Part shown: piece after piece, positions 1 through 11,554 of the stretch
How the letters are laid out: the number at the start of each line of letters is the position of its first letter
How positions within the stretch are numbered: position 1 is the stretch's first letter
From: Ptychodera flava
Lineage: Eukaryota > Hemichordata > Enteropneusta > Ptychoderidae
NCBI RefSeq assembly: GCF_041260155.1
Contig: NC_091933.1
Location: 31,675,933-31,739,932 of the forward strand
DNA: 64,000 nt
Direction: 5' to 3'
Translations under genes and position numbers: made by a program
The notes under the pieces: model-generated
Databases searched by the model: none
The model's input: the letters and a program-made list of their open reading frames with translations, nothing else
What the model was told of the DNA's origin: nothing

Positions 1-464
1 TTTCACATGAGGTACGTTCATTCCACGTGAGATATATTCATTTCATGTAACATCCCTCGTTTCCATTCCACGTGATGAAGTTATAAAATGCTTGTTGTGG
101 GTAAAAGGTCAAAATATCATAAGTTTAAGGTGTTACAATACACTGCCACAAATGTAAGGTAAAAATCATATTTCCCTCTAGTCATTATCACATACTACAT
201 CCATTCATCTACAGTCCTACAAAGTTATGCAATTTTACTGCAATGTGTAAACCAGTGTTGTGGTTTTCTGTATCAATATCTGTTAAACAAATACACTTCT
301 GTTGCTTTGTCTGCTATGTAAGATTTCCTATTGCATGTTGGTGCACCACTATAATTCCTGATAAATATCAGTTTTAGTAAACTTAAATTTCTTGAGAAAT
401 TATCAACAGCCATAACTAGCTGCATGATGATATATTCCCGAACATAAATCATGAAATAATTAAA

Positions 465-652
465 TAATAACACATGAGAACGAGGGCAATATCACAATTT
501 ATTTCCTGCCCAAGGGATGGTGGTCATGATCGAAATATTGATGATGCCCTCGCCTACGGCTCGGGCATCATCAGTATTCCGATCATGACCACCAGCCCGA
601 GGGCAGGCAAAAAATCGTGATATTGCCCTAGCTCTCATGTGTTATTATTTTT
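465..652. mobile_element. Foldback (palindromic) MITE
   Basis: Nearly the whole interval is one imperfect hairpin. The left arm begins near 465 (aataataacacatgag, then gagggcaatatcac near 484). The right arm, 617-652, is its reverse complement (gtgatattgccct ... ctcatgtgttattatt). The arms continue inward through 'ggtggtcatgatcg' and 'cgatcatgaccacc' and meet near 546. U2 lacks this segment, so it is an insertion specific to U1. The superfamily is not assigned and no clear target duplication was found. Confidence 0.75.
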
Positions 653-659
653 ATTACAC

Positions 660-949
660 CGAACAAGCAAACATGCAAAGACACAAAAACACAAAGACTT
701 CTTCGAGTGAAGTTCGCCTTTCTCAGGCTGAGTCCGGACCTAAGCGTAAAATGTTGTCAGTGCCGAGTCTAGGGTTGCCGCTGAAAGTTTGCCGATCTCC
801 TCGATGGCGTATCCGAATTTGTTGCTTGCATAGTCGCTGAACACAGAAATTGCATTCCTTGTTGCCATTTTCGTTCGTTTGCTGTTTACTTGCATCCAAA
901 TATCGTCTAATTGTGCCGGTGACAGCTCTGCATGACGTTTCGCAGCCAT
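660..949 (-). pseudogene. KIAA1958/Crypton-like (DUF3504-type) N-terminal fragment
   Basis: On the minus strand an ATG at 949 opens a 69-codon frame with the segments AELSPAQLDDIW and SKRTKMATRNAISVFSDY, then LDSALTTFYA. After a TAG stop at 740-742 the same frame continues with VRTQPEKGELHSKKSL. That order (acidic start, 'KRTK/K..T..A...F..Y', 'LD..L..FYA..R...G...SKKSL') is how the N-terminal part of KIAA1958-like proteins reads. That family derives from Crypton tyrosine-recombinase transposons and is common in marine invertebrate genomes. The catalytic recombinase region is absent, and similarity ends soon after SKKSL. I read it as a dead fragment carried in the 651-1149 insertion. The family call is from motif memory, not a search. 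Confidence 0.5.
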
Positions 950-1037
950 ACTTGCCGACTGAAGTACAAGCGAACGACAATTTGTTCTGCGCAGAAAGGA
1001 TGCGCAGTAAGTAAAATGACGTCATCCATGTAATATC

Positions 1038-1082
1038 AAATGCAGAGGGCATCATCACGTTCGCAGAGGGCATCATCACGTT
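1038..1082. repeat. 20-bp direct repeat, two copies
   Basis: The unit gcagagggcatcatcacgtt occurs twice in tandem, just upstream (in minus-strand terms) of the KIAA1958-like fragment. It may be a regulatory or slippage repeat; nothing else is seen. Confidence 0.8.
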
Positions 1083-1760
1083 CTTTTACATGTCACGTGA
1101 GTCGTGTTTAACCAATGGCAGTGCACGCTGAATGAGTGAGGTGTAATAAAATCTTATCACACCACAGCAACTCATGCAGCCACATTGTGAATATCAGAAT
1201 CAACTTTCTATATTTATATCTTTGTATATGATGTAAGGGGTCAAATATTCCTAGTGTTGACGTATGTTGAATTTTAGCCCAATAAGCGCATCTGGAATTA
1301 TCCAAAAAATTATGGGGACCTTGAAGGATGTATGAGGATAGTACTTTTGCAGCAAGCATTGATGCTCAGGATTTTGCCTCTTTTCAACATGAAAATTGTC
1401 ACCAATTTTGATCCGTTTCCCTCAAGGCAGGTTTCTTTTAAATGTAATGTCAGTGTTTACTCCACAGAAAAAGCTCTTAATAAATGCACACCCCTTCATT
1501 TAATGGTAAATCCTATTGCACCATAGTATAGGACGTTGCAGACCTGATAATTTAACAGGCAACAACCCTCTTCACATCATGGTAGAAGAATCAATGCGTT
1601 GCTGACTAATACCAGAGTGAAACGTTAACTTTGTTCACACAACGGCATCAGGTAGGGTAGAGATGCTATTTGGATTTCTCATGCGACTTATTATTTGATT
1701 GTGAAATTATATTGCGATGGTCTATGCAAAACTCAAACTCTATGGAAACGCTTGAGCGTA

Positions 1761-2206
1761 TCACAGAACAGCCTTAAAGATTACATCTGTTCATGAAGTA
1801 TTGCATTACATGATGATAATAATTGTTCCGTATATAATACATACGGAACAATTATTATCAGTTATTATCAGTTAAATTGCAGAACACTTGTCTGCTGGCA
1901 TTTCCTTGATATTGACAATTCTCAATTGTCCCTTCAAATTGTTTATATGGAAACTGTCATCGAAAAGGATAACAAAACTCCCTCTAATTAAGTCAGCATT
2001 GAATTGGCCTTCATTAACTACTCTCCATTTCATGACCATATATAGAGATGTTTGTGAAGACTGGTGCGATATATAACTTCTGTCATACATCTGATGAGGA
2101 GAGATATGAAATATTTTTAAAATGCTTGGATTGTCCACCACAGACAGAAGCATCATGGTTAATCTATGAATTACACTCTCAAAATATCTGTCTGATTTTT
2201 TCTAGA
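1761..2206 (+). promoter_or_regulatory. Proximal block P1 upstream of C1q copy 1
   Basis: This segment is shared with the regions before copies 2, 3 and 4 (14961-15515, 24896-25467, 36396-36953). It holds a conserved TATA-like string, catatatagag at about 2036-2046 (cgtatatggag, catatatagag and catatatggag in copies 2-4). A polypyrimidine tract ending TTTTTTCTAG stands one base before the ATG, which looks like a splice acceptor, so a non-coding leader exon further upstream is likely. P1 is shorter than the other P blocks: about 170 bp between 'ctctaattaag' and 'agcattgaa' is missing. The promoter role is inferred from position and conservation. Confidence 0.45.
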
Positions 2207-3986
2207 ATGGATGGGAGAACAGAAAATCTAGTTTTGACTTTAATTCTGATGTTTCTTCAAATCACTACTGCACAAGTCACTGATGAAGGCCAGTGTCTTA
2301 GTATCTGTGCAGAGTCTTGGCCTGATACAAAGGGTCCTATTGGACCTCCCGGACCACCTGGTGCACCTGGCATTTCTGGACCGGTAGGAAGACAAGGTAA
2401 TACTACACTCTATCAGGCTTTAATACTTAAACATGGATAAACATGTGATGTATTCGAAATTAACTTAAAATTTGTGAGATTGTCTAAGATACTTTTGATA
2501 TATTATTGACCGTATAATGATAATGTGTGTGTGTACATTATGAATCTTTTTAGTACCAATTGTGAATGATATAAGTTAGGAGATTTAATCATACAAAACA
2601 CATTATTCAAATACACCAACAGAATAATGTCCATAGGCTGACACTGTTTATGATGCGCCAGCTGTCGTACTCATTTTATTACGATGCATAACATTAATGA
2701 GGGTAATAAATTGTCCTCTTTTCCAGCTTAGGACAGCAACAAGGGCAAATATCTTACCAGTATCCATCCCCTTGTCCATATTTCCCGGTTGTCATAGCAG
2801 CATTCACATCAAATCAGTATTTTACATCAACACATTCCCTACATATATAAAAGCTGCATTAGTTTTGTCTTTCATATATGGTACACTTTTGTTCTTGACC
2901 CCTTTGTAGCCTGGTGTGCGCCATGAAAAACAAAAAGTATCTGTAGGAATACCCTAGCAAACGTTATACAAGTTGTTCTATAGATTCTTGAGGATAGATC
3001 GGTAACTTTGTAACTAAAGTTCGGTCAGCATTTGCTTCATAGACCATGAAAATTGAATGTGTAAAACCAGACCAAGCGGCGGATTACCACACGTTTTTGA
3101 CCAGTTCATAACACATATGGTCGAGTGAGTGCATATATGAAGTGAACTGGTCAAAATTGAGCGGTATATCTGTTGCTGAGCTGGTTTATTGCTTTTATAT
3201 CATATTAAATATAAAATTGAGATTGTTGAGTGAAATGCCAAAAAGGGGATTTTTCTCTAGCTGAGAGCTCGTGCCTGTTCCAGCCGTGTTATATTACAAA
3301 TAAAGCACTGTTATTTATCGACCAATAAGAACGCAGTATTTGCGCCATCTATATACTGATAAGATTTGTTTATGCAAAGTGTATGTATAAGTTTTGTTTG
3401 AGTATGCAATCAAGTTGATATCAATGAAGTATGTCCATTCACCTCAGATTATGCACCAACCCTTTTCAAATCAAATTGTGCATATATGCAGTCCGTGGCA
3501 AAGTTTCTGTTAATTTGCAGTTCATTTTTGTTTTTAGATACTGTTGTCAGAAAAGGCAGGAAAATATTTCTACATAATTTACACGGATATAATTGCTATT
3601 TCCAAATTTGTAGGTCAGCCCGGTGTATTAGGTCCAGTAGGGACTCAAGGCATCAAAGGTGAACCAGGTGAAAAGGGAATCAAAGGAGACGTTGGAGGCA
3701 AAGGAGAACAAGGTAAAAAATTAGGATATGAATAATATACTTTCATGCAAATTCTGTAAAATTTGGCTGTATAGTATGGTACAATGTGGCCCATGGAGCA
3801 AGAGAAAAAAATATAGGTCTTTCGATATTTTCTGCAAAACTACAGAGGCGAAGAACAAAATCAACAAACTAGCAAACCAGCACGGGGTACCCTGTATGAT
3901 TGGATATTTGGCGCTGTATAAATTAGTTAATTCATTAGGTAGTTAGTTCGTTAGTTAATAGTTAGTTAGCTAGTTAGTTAGTTACT

Positions 3987-4074
<88 letters not shown>

Positions 4075-4116
4075 GAGAGAGATAGATAGATAGATAGATA
4101 GATAGATCGATCGATC

Positions 4117-4210
<94 letters not shown>

Positions 4211-4289
4211 GATGGATGGATAGATGGATAGAGAGATTGATAGAAAAACATACAGACAGACAAACAAACAGACAGACAGACAGACAGAC

Positions 4290-4373
<84 letters not shown>

Positions 4374-5472
4374 TAGTCTTTGACTCATACATGTGACGCT
4401 GCCTGCATCCTTACTCATGACAATATAACCCAACCAAGCAGTGATAACGTGGGATAACCTCATAATATCATACTCGCTGGCGAATTGTACTTCAGGGTGC
4501 TCAATGCAGTGTCATTAATTTTTATATAGCAAACTGTTGTCCTTTGGGTAATTGCCTGTCATATAACATGTCAAACATTGTACATGTTTACATCAAAATC
4601 TTCTCAATAAGATCAATCTTGAAGGTTTTTACTCTTACACAATGTAGGTATGTTTGTCACTTATCTGCCATTTATAAGGCTGATATATTCATTTATACTT
4701 GGTATTGTGTGAAGACAATGTGATATGATATCAATGCAATATTACTTCTGTACATAATTATACTAGTGTCTTTATTCAACTGTTTTCTATAAATCCAATA
4801 CCCTCTTGTTTACAACAAAAAAATTGAAATTATTAAATGTTTAAATCGTCCAAGCTCACTGCCTTCAAAACAGAGTAAAAGCTCATATTTCAAGTTTCCT
4901 TCTCTGATATTTAAGGTGAGAATGGAGTCAAAGGTCAAGCTGGTCTTCCTGGAAAGGTTGGTCCACAGGGCTCAAAAGGTGACAGTGGTAACAATGGAAC
5001 GAATGGTGTCAAGGGCGATACTGGAGAACCCGGGATCAAAGGTCAAAAAGGTGAAGAGGGTGAAGTGCAGCAAGTGAAGGTGGCATTCACTGTAACAAGG
5101 GAATCACGTATCATAGGAACCAGTGCAGAGCAAACAATCACCTACACGGATGTCATAGTAAATCAAGGTGCCAATATCGATGTCAACTCAGGTGTGTTTA
5201 TCTGTGAAGTCCCTGGCATCTATTATTTCTCATTCACGTTCCGTTCATATTCTGGGAAATACTTGTACATACGATTAAAACAAAATGATAGTTACAAGTT
5301 TGCAGTTTATCAGACTTTCCAATCAGTGTATAACACACACTCTCAGAGTGGCATGTTACACCTGAATCAAGGCGATCAAGTTAAATTGGTGATGCCTGCT
5401 GGTACTAGTTATCAGGCTCATTATTGTACCCATTGTAACGTTTTCAATGGCTTTCTTGTCTATCCAGACTAA
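2207..5472 (+). CDS. Secreted collagen-like C1q-domain protein, copy 1
   Basis: Three coding exons, 2207-2396, 3614-3712 and 4916-5472, join to 846 nt (281 aa). All junctions are phase 1 (G|GT) with GT-AG introns. Residues 1-23 are a signal peptide ending TTAQ. A short segment with two cysteines (QCLSIC) follows and could link chains. Gly-X-Y repeats ([10 protein letters not shown], then KGEPGEKG and similar) then run through exon 2 into exon 3. The last about 130 residues are a C1q head: AFTVTR start, [17 protein letters not shown] core, [12 protein letters not shown], and GFLVYPD end. In animals such proteins are extracellular trimers, often humoral pattern-recognition lectins; that role is inferred here. 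Intron 2 holds a (GATA)n tract. No break was seen, so this copy looks functional. The subfamily is not assigned. Confidence 0.92.
3986..4373. repeat. (GATA)n microsatellite in intron 2 of C1q copy 1
   Basis: Almost 390 bp of TAGA/GATA units with variant GATC, GATG and CAGA stretches. Long minus-strand frames reading repeated Ser-Ile-Tyr-Leu are products of the repeat, not genes. Copy 4 has a shorter GATA tract at the same intron position. Confidence 0.97.
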
Positions 5473-6716
5473 TTCAAGAGCCTAGACTTTCGTGTCTGGG
5501 TTTTCAATTGTCATGTACACTTTACTGTTACAGTTAGTGGATGGTGCATATCTTCAAATTCTGATGAAAATGTCCTTTTCTCATTCAGCCCTAAAGCTAT
5601 AGTTTAGAGGGTTTTTTTTCTGGAGACATTTCTAAAATTTAATCATGTACCACTTCCTGAAAAGTAAGGCTATAAGTATAACAAGAATTCTTACTTGTCA
5701 TGGTTTCTTTCCAAAATTTTGGTGACAATGAGCATTTTGCTTATTATCAGTTTTTGCCGGTGAGTCAGTCTGCTTTCCAAATATATATTTGTTGTATTGA
5801 GTTGTGCATATAGAAATGCTTCAGAAAGCTTAAGAGATAGTTTCTATAAAGTGCACAAGTTTACAACTTTAATTTTTCATTTTCTCCATTGCCAATCTCT
5901 GCTACTTGATGCAACGGCTCTCAAGCAATGCAAACTGATCGGAAACAACTCTTTAATGCAATGGCATCCAATTTCTCATCGAGTAGAATGTATACTCGTT
6001 TTCCAAGAACTACAGAAAATGAGAAATAATAATAACTAATGATTCTGTAGCAGAAGATACTGACAGCAGCAGTATATTTGTGTATCTCTAAATTATTCAG
6101 TTAATCACTATACTGAAGGGACATAGTGGCTCTTTTTGAGCTTTTTTCATGAATTTTGTTTGATACGAGAAAGTTTGCATTGTTTGACTTCTTAGAACAC
6201 TTTGTAATACTGGTCCACTGTAAACAACCTCAACTCAGCTTACAAGCACATTCAGTGAAACATTTTATAGTCTGCATCAAAACACTTGGCTAGTGTACAA
6301 CTGTCACCATGGCTGAACATATATATGAAGAGCACGACGAATTGAGGTTTCATTTAAAAAGCTTGCATGCAGTCCAAACATTATGTGACACTGTATGTTC
6401 AGCCATGCATGACACTTGTATAAAATTTATAAAACAACAGCAATGGCCTGCAAACCCCTGATAAATACATCAAGACATGCATTTTCATATTCTGAAATTG
6501 GACTCTATGTTTCATATGGTCTTACGTATGATAAAACATACTTTCTTATTAACCAATAACTTCAATGATAATTTTTGTGTGAGTAATTCATTGGATTAAA
6601 CTTCACACAACTCATAAAAGATACAATCTAGCTATAACCACATATACATGTAAATGATGACATCATTCAGTTTTTCAGCCCACAGTTGCTATGTGGATGA
6701 TGCAACTTACACATAC
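5473..6716 (+). repeat. 3' flank shared by C1q copies 1, 3 and 4
   Basis: The sequence after the stop codon matches 31657-32960 (copy 3) almost throughout and 39696-40257 (copy 4) over its first 560 bp. It will include the 3' UTR, but no canonical AATAAA was found near the stop, so the transcript end is not placed. Homology with copy 3 is broken at 6716 by the 4.8-kb insertion and resumes at 11555. Confidence 0.75.
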
Positions 6717-6842
6717 TAGTGGCGCGGCATAAGCAAAATTTTCATAATAATTGTGCATTTTATGATAAAAGCATGAAATTTGGTATGAATGTAGATTATC
6801 ATAATATCAATCAATTTGGATACCGAGCCACCACAGATTAAG

Positions 6843-7165
6843 CCTCGTTCTGGTGTGGCGGCCATTTTTATATATGGCGACCATCAGTCACTATAAAATC
6901 CCCTACTTGCTGCTCTACGGATGATTCTGTGGGGAATAGTGGATGTATGTCCATCATCAGTGCCCATTAAGATTACTATTTGCATATTTTATAAGTATAG
7001 AGACTTGTTCTGGTGTAGCGGCCATTTGAAACATAGCAATCTTCAATTACTGTAAAATCCCATAGGTGCTGTTCTACGGATGATTCTGTGGTGAAGAGTG
7101 GAGGTATTGTCGTAATAAATGCATATTAAGATTACCATTTGCATTGTTTAATGTTTGATTATTTC
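6843..7165. repeat. Tandem duplication of about 168 bp inside the 4.8-kb element
   Basis: Two diverged units start 'cgttctggtgtggcggccat' (near 6846) and 'ttgttctggtgtagcggcca' (near 7015). Both include 'ctacggatgattctgtgg' and 'attaagattac'. This is a subterminal repeat of the element. Confidence 0.75.
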
Positions 7166-7842
7166 ATTTTCTATGAAAAGCGAGTTCTCTTAATAAAATT
7201 ATTGACAATATGGCTGCCACAAGGCCAAAGTGGAAGATTCAAAATTGCCAAATTTAATGGTTTTTTTTACGATGAGCAGCTGTTAGCTGTCCTTTGTAAG
7301 TAGACTTTCAGAAGGTACCGTTAAGAGTTTTTTATTTTATTTTTATTTGTAATCGTTGATGCACATGTTTCAACCATTTTTTAGGGTTGTAGCTGTTGTG
7401 TGTGCATTACACGTACGGCACACTCACCAGATTTTGCAAACTATTGGCCTAGATCGGCCCACGGGTATGAAGAGTTTGAGTGTAAGAACAGCGTGTCCCA
7501 TGTTCTGCCAATGGATGGGGGTTCTTGAGTAGAAACGTTGAATATGAGCAATATTTTGACACTCTAATTATCGTTTCTAAACTTTATAATTAGCCATTGA
7601 CGAGTTTTGCAGGGCGTTCTTGCTCAAAAGGCCTAACATGGAAAATTGTGCGGGGAATTTAACCCAATCCTTCACTCTTGTTCATCTACATTCATACATA
7701 GGTCTACATACAAATACATAATAATATTTACTGTAAAACATTTTTTAAGTTTGAACGCTGAAAGCAATAACATTTTTGGGGAAAATCTCTTATATGTCAC
7801 CATAATTGTCCTCTTAGAGATTTATCATGTAAACTACAATTA

Positions 7843-8290
7843 GTGGCGCCATTTAGAATTTGACCACGTGGAGAACACGATCATATTTTATGTTATTTTT
7901 GGCTATATATATATATTACGTTTTATACATTGACTTTTTATACATTGCTTTTCATAATTCATTTAAGAGACCGATCTTGTATAATTTGATATAAATTTCA
8001 TGATTTATAAATTAGTTTAAGAGTTATTTCAACGTCACGTCAATGGTCTATTGCACGAATATAGATTCATGCCCATCATGACAGCCCTGCGCCCACACAG
8101 AACTTGACGGGGTGGAAACCGTCGATCTCGCCTGAAACGACGTTCTGCACCCCGTCTATTAGTTATGCATAGTTTACCTTTCTTCTTTAAAGGAAGGTAC
8201 GCTTGGCACCTTTTGGTCGTCTTCGCAAACGAACGGCTGTTCCAATTATGCGGTTTCCACCCGACTAGAATTTACCAACAGCGCCACTGT
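7843..8290. other. Possible small nested TIR element
   Basis: AGTGGCGCC near 7843 and GCGCCACT near 8288 form a short inverted pair about 450 bp apart. The pair resembles the outer ends of the surrounding element (TAGTGGCGCGG). It could be a nested relative or chance; no target duplication was recognised. Confidence 0.25.
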
Positions 8291-8394
8291 CGTATGTTAA
8301 AAATGTGAAAGAGGCTCCCCACCTTACTTTCCAAAATGTTTAATTTGTGTCGAGTTTGTCTTAGATTCGTTTCGGATATGTGTTCCTACATAGC

Positions 8395-9260
8395 TCTACT
8401 GGTCATATTTTGAAGAGTACCGCAAAATCATAGTATTGCCAACTCTAATGCGTTTTCGTTAAACCTGTCTTCTTGTAGGTCATCTGCTGAGCTCGATTTG
8501 TAACATAACATGGCTAATAGGGTACATTGGAAAGTAATTGTATTCTTCTTTCAGATGACATATTGTAATTTGCAATATCTTCCACAGTTTTTATAAAATA
8601 TGTCCAAAACTTACCCCATACCCAAACTTTACACTTCAAATTACTGGCACTGCTGATCTCAAATTCTACAAATTTGTACCTAGACATATTACAAACGGCA
8701 ATGCTTTGCATGAAATATGTATTATTTGCTACAGGCATACGTCAAAATATGAAAGACTTTTAACAGCAAAACTATTGGGATGCAATGGCTGTTACAGTCA
8801 TGTTTAAAGGGTACCTTAAAGTCAAAGTATTGCGAATATTTGTTAAGCGTGTCTCCTTGTAAGTCATCTGCTTAGCTTATATTTTAACATTACATGGTTT
8901 ATGGGGTAACATTGGAAAGTAATTTTATTCTTCGTCAGATGACAAATTGTAATATGCAATATCTTCCAATGTTTTTATAAATATGACCAAAAATTAGCCA
9001 TACTCCAAACTTTATTGAAAATTGATGTCACTGCTTATCTCAAATATACAACCCTTTTACCTAGACATATAATAATAGGCACTGCCTTGTATGAAATCTC
9101 TTTTATTTACTACCGGGACGCGTCATAAATATGAAATAGACTTTTAACAGAAAACATATTAGAATGCAATAGCTGTTATAGTCATGTTTTGAAGGGTATT
9201 GTAAAATCATGATTTTGAGACCGATTTTGAGACTCTTGTTAAACCAATCTTCTGCTGAGC
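8395..9260. repeat. 394-bp tandem repeat inside the 4.8-kb element
   Basis: At least two units and a partial third. Landmarks are 'tcatctgct' at 8480 and 8874 (and a variant near 9248), 'aacataacatgg', 'gcaatatcttcca', 'acctagacatat' and 'gacttttaacag'. One more unit lies inverted at about 10,730-11,100. Short frames in it are not convincing as genes. Confidence 0.75.
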
Positions 9261-10730
9261 CAAATCTCTGAGGTTTATGTTTCAATCTTGACTAGAGTGT
9301 CACTATTTGTATAAGAAGGAATACATCACATTTGATCAGATAATTGGCCACCCAACACTACCTTCCTTAGGTCTTGGGTGTACGTGTCAAGTGGATAACC
9401 AAAATATGATTGGCAATAGTCTAGGATTGTCGTTTAAACTTGTTGTCTCAGCCTATGTAAACACCATGGAGAGGAATAAAATATTCGCCGGTTGACGAGC
9501 CATGCAAAAGCAAGCACAGGTCCGGGGAATGCCAAACACGGACATCACTGACAAAAGTGCAGGATTGTGTTTAAGCTTTGCTTTCCCTACCTTTCATGTT
9601 TGTTAAAATAAAAGAAAATTGAGTAATACAATTTAATGACTATGGTACCGTGTTTTTGCATGTGAATAAAAAATTGTGTACTTTTAAGTTTAGGAGCAGA
9701 ATACACGATGTATGAAATATGATCATTCCAGCACCGCGCCCACACAAAAATTGACCGGTTTGGGATTATGGCCCATGGACTAGTTTTATTGTTCCCAATG
9801 TTTTTCCTCAAATATTAAGTTAGTCTGATGTACTTGGCACTTTTCGGGAAAATTGTACCCGGTTGGTCTGAAGGGCTCTACCAATAATTTTGTATGGCCC
9901 GTGTACTTTTGAAGTGTTAAACTTCCTTTTGCCAGTAACAAAGTCTCAGCCACAAACAACATGAAATTCATCAGGAACCTATCATCGCTCAAACTAACAA
10001 ACACCGAAATAATAGCAGTAGGCAAAGGCCTAAAATTCATTTCGACAGGATTTCAGTAAATATAGTCGTAAAATGAGACTACGCTACATCATGAGACACA
10101 AACAATCGCAACAACACCCATTCAAAGAAAAATAAAACTAGACTCCCTGAATAACAGAAAACACAAAACTTGAAGGTTAACTGGAAGCTACTTAACTTGC
10201 ACTTCTAGAGATATCCTTTCAAACAAGGTACAAAACATTTCTCGTACCCAAAGAATCGATAAACAAGCTTGCAAGCAATAGACACATTACCATAAAACCC
10301 AGACACTTTAAGGTCGGGGCATTGTCATTAAAAGATTACAAAATATTACGTACGCGAATACGTAAGGCAATTCACTCAGCTTTATACACAACTATGTAGA
10401 CAGTGACGACACAGAACAAATAGCAAACTAAGAAAAGAATCTACACTGCGAATGTTGAGAAACCATACGGGTTTCGAAACGCAAGCATCAAAGGGCCACT
10501 CAATCAACTTTGAAACACCAGAGGTCCGGTTGCGGCTCGCCATAATCTTTCTGTACACAAACAAAACATTACCGTACACACTAATCCAAACTTCCAAACA
10601 TATATCCGAAGCGAAACAAACATTTTAGTTACACAAAAAATCGGATAAGAATAACATCCCAATCTTTTTTTCTGTCAAAAGTCTATTTCACATGATAAAC
10701 ATGTCCCTTTAGCAAATAAAACATATATCA
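9260..10730. other. Central unique part of the 4.8-kb element
   Basis: This stretch lies between the inverted halves. It has no clear gene. A minus-strand 84-codon frame at 9786-10040 was considered and not accepted. An AT-rich run with many short poly-A stretches fills the rest. Confidence 0.4.
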
Positions 10731-11554
10731 TACAAAGCAATGCCTTTTTGTATTATGCCGAGGTAAAACATTGGTATAATTTGACATTAGCTATAATTTG
10801 CATGGCAAACTTCGGGGTATCGGGTAAGTTTTGGTTCTACTCCATAAAAACATCTATGGTACATATTGCATATTACATATGTCATTTTTAAAGACGAATA
10901 AATTTCCATTCTAATGATACCCAAAAAGTCAGGTTATGTTAAAAAAAAGCTTAGCAGATGACTGACATGTAGTAGTACAACAAGACAAATGCACGTAGGT
11001 ATGCGCAAATAGTGATTTTGCAGTACTCTTCAAAACAAAACCATGAAAGTTATTGCATCCGTTTTATCTGTTAAAATTTTATTTCGTATTCTACAGATCC
11101 TAAGACTTCTTTAAAAACAGTTTGATATCCTAGAGGTGCATGTACCCCTCTAGCCCATGGCCTAATATTTCTTGACTGCTGACATAGTGTCGTCCTTTGA
11201 TAGTATCTAATATTGTACATTTTATGCATATGAATTGTGTTTTTGTCTGTATTTACCCGTTTAACAAGTCAGACGATTAAGAAAAGTTGAAAAAAATTGT
11301 AAATTACTCTTCCCATAATTTCTAATTGAAAATATTCAACCCAAAATTACTCAACGCGTTGTGCATTTGACATTTACTAGGTGAGAAATACCTTGTCTGG
11401 CGGCCATTTTGAAAAATGGCTGCCATGGCAACGCTTCAACAGATTTTCAGTGGCTCGGTATCTGAATTTGTTCAACTCATAATAAGACACATCTGAGCCA
11501 AATTTGGTGCTTTTATCAAAAAATGCACAATGGCTTTGCCATGCCGCACCACTA

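Larger units (their letters stand above)
651..1149. mobile_element. TIR-bounded insertion carrying a gene fragment
   Basis: The segment starts TTATTACACC (651-660) and ends GGTGTAATAA (1140-1149), a perfect 10-bp terminal inverted repeat. It lies directly beside the foldback at 465-652, and the two together form the roughly 690-bp insertion that U1 carries and U2 lacks. It encloses the KIAA1958/Crypton-like minus-strand fragment and a 20-bp direct repeat at 1038-1082. Whether foldback and TIR segment are one composite element or two insertions cannot be told from one copy. Confidence 0.5.
114..1760 (+). repeat. Upstream block U1 of the C1q cluster (interrupted)
   Basis: This non-coding block recurs upstream of every C1q copy: U2 near 13.49 kb, U3-U6 at 16.45-24.9 kb, U7 near 34.83 kb. 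Shared landmarks are the stretch around 183-270 with 'accagtgttgtggttttc' and the one around 1180-1300 with 'gccacattgtgaatatcag'. U1 is split between about 464 and 1152 by the foldback and TIR sequences listed separately. The middle part, present in U2 at 13.57-14.15 kb, is missing here. No convincing gene is seen in it. Borders are approximate because they rest on reading shared landmarks by eye. Confidence 0.7.
6717..11554. mobile_element. 4.8-kb non-autonomous DNA element with long inverted ends
   Basis: The left end TAGTGGCGCGGCAT and the right end ATGCCGCACCACTA are inverted. The similarity continues about 110 bp inward, to 'taccgagccac' near 6821 and 'tggctcggta' near 11451. The element is flanked by TAC on both sides (6714-6716 and 11555-11557). 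Copy 3 shows the empty site at about 32,955 (cacatacacactctgtag), which proves the insertion. Further in, a 394-bp repeat at about 8.40-9.25 kb reappears once, inverted, at about 10.73-11.10 kb, so the inverted architecture runs deep. No intact transposase frame is seen. The 3-bp target duplication narrows but does not fix the superfamily. Confidence 0.8.

Noticed and set aside
2048-2206. In-frame upstream ATG extending the C1q copy 1 N-terminus by 53 residues
   Set aside because: The extension would bury the signal peptide, is blocked in other copies, and includes a splice-acceptor-like TTTTTTCTAG just before the ATG at 2207.
3978-4463. Long minus-strand frames rich in Ser-Ile-Tyr-Leu
   Set aside because: Translation of the GATA microsatellite in all phases.
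9786-10040. Minus-strand 84-codon frame in the centre of the 4.8-kb element, faintly like a retroelement C-terminal region
   Set aside because: The resemblance is weak, no neighbouring domain supports it, and the surrounding ends are those of a TIR element.
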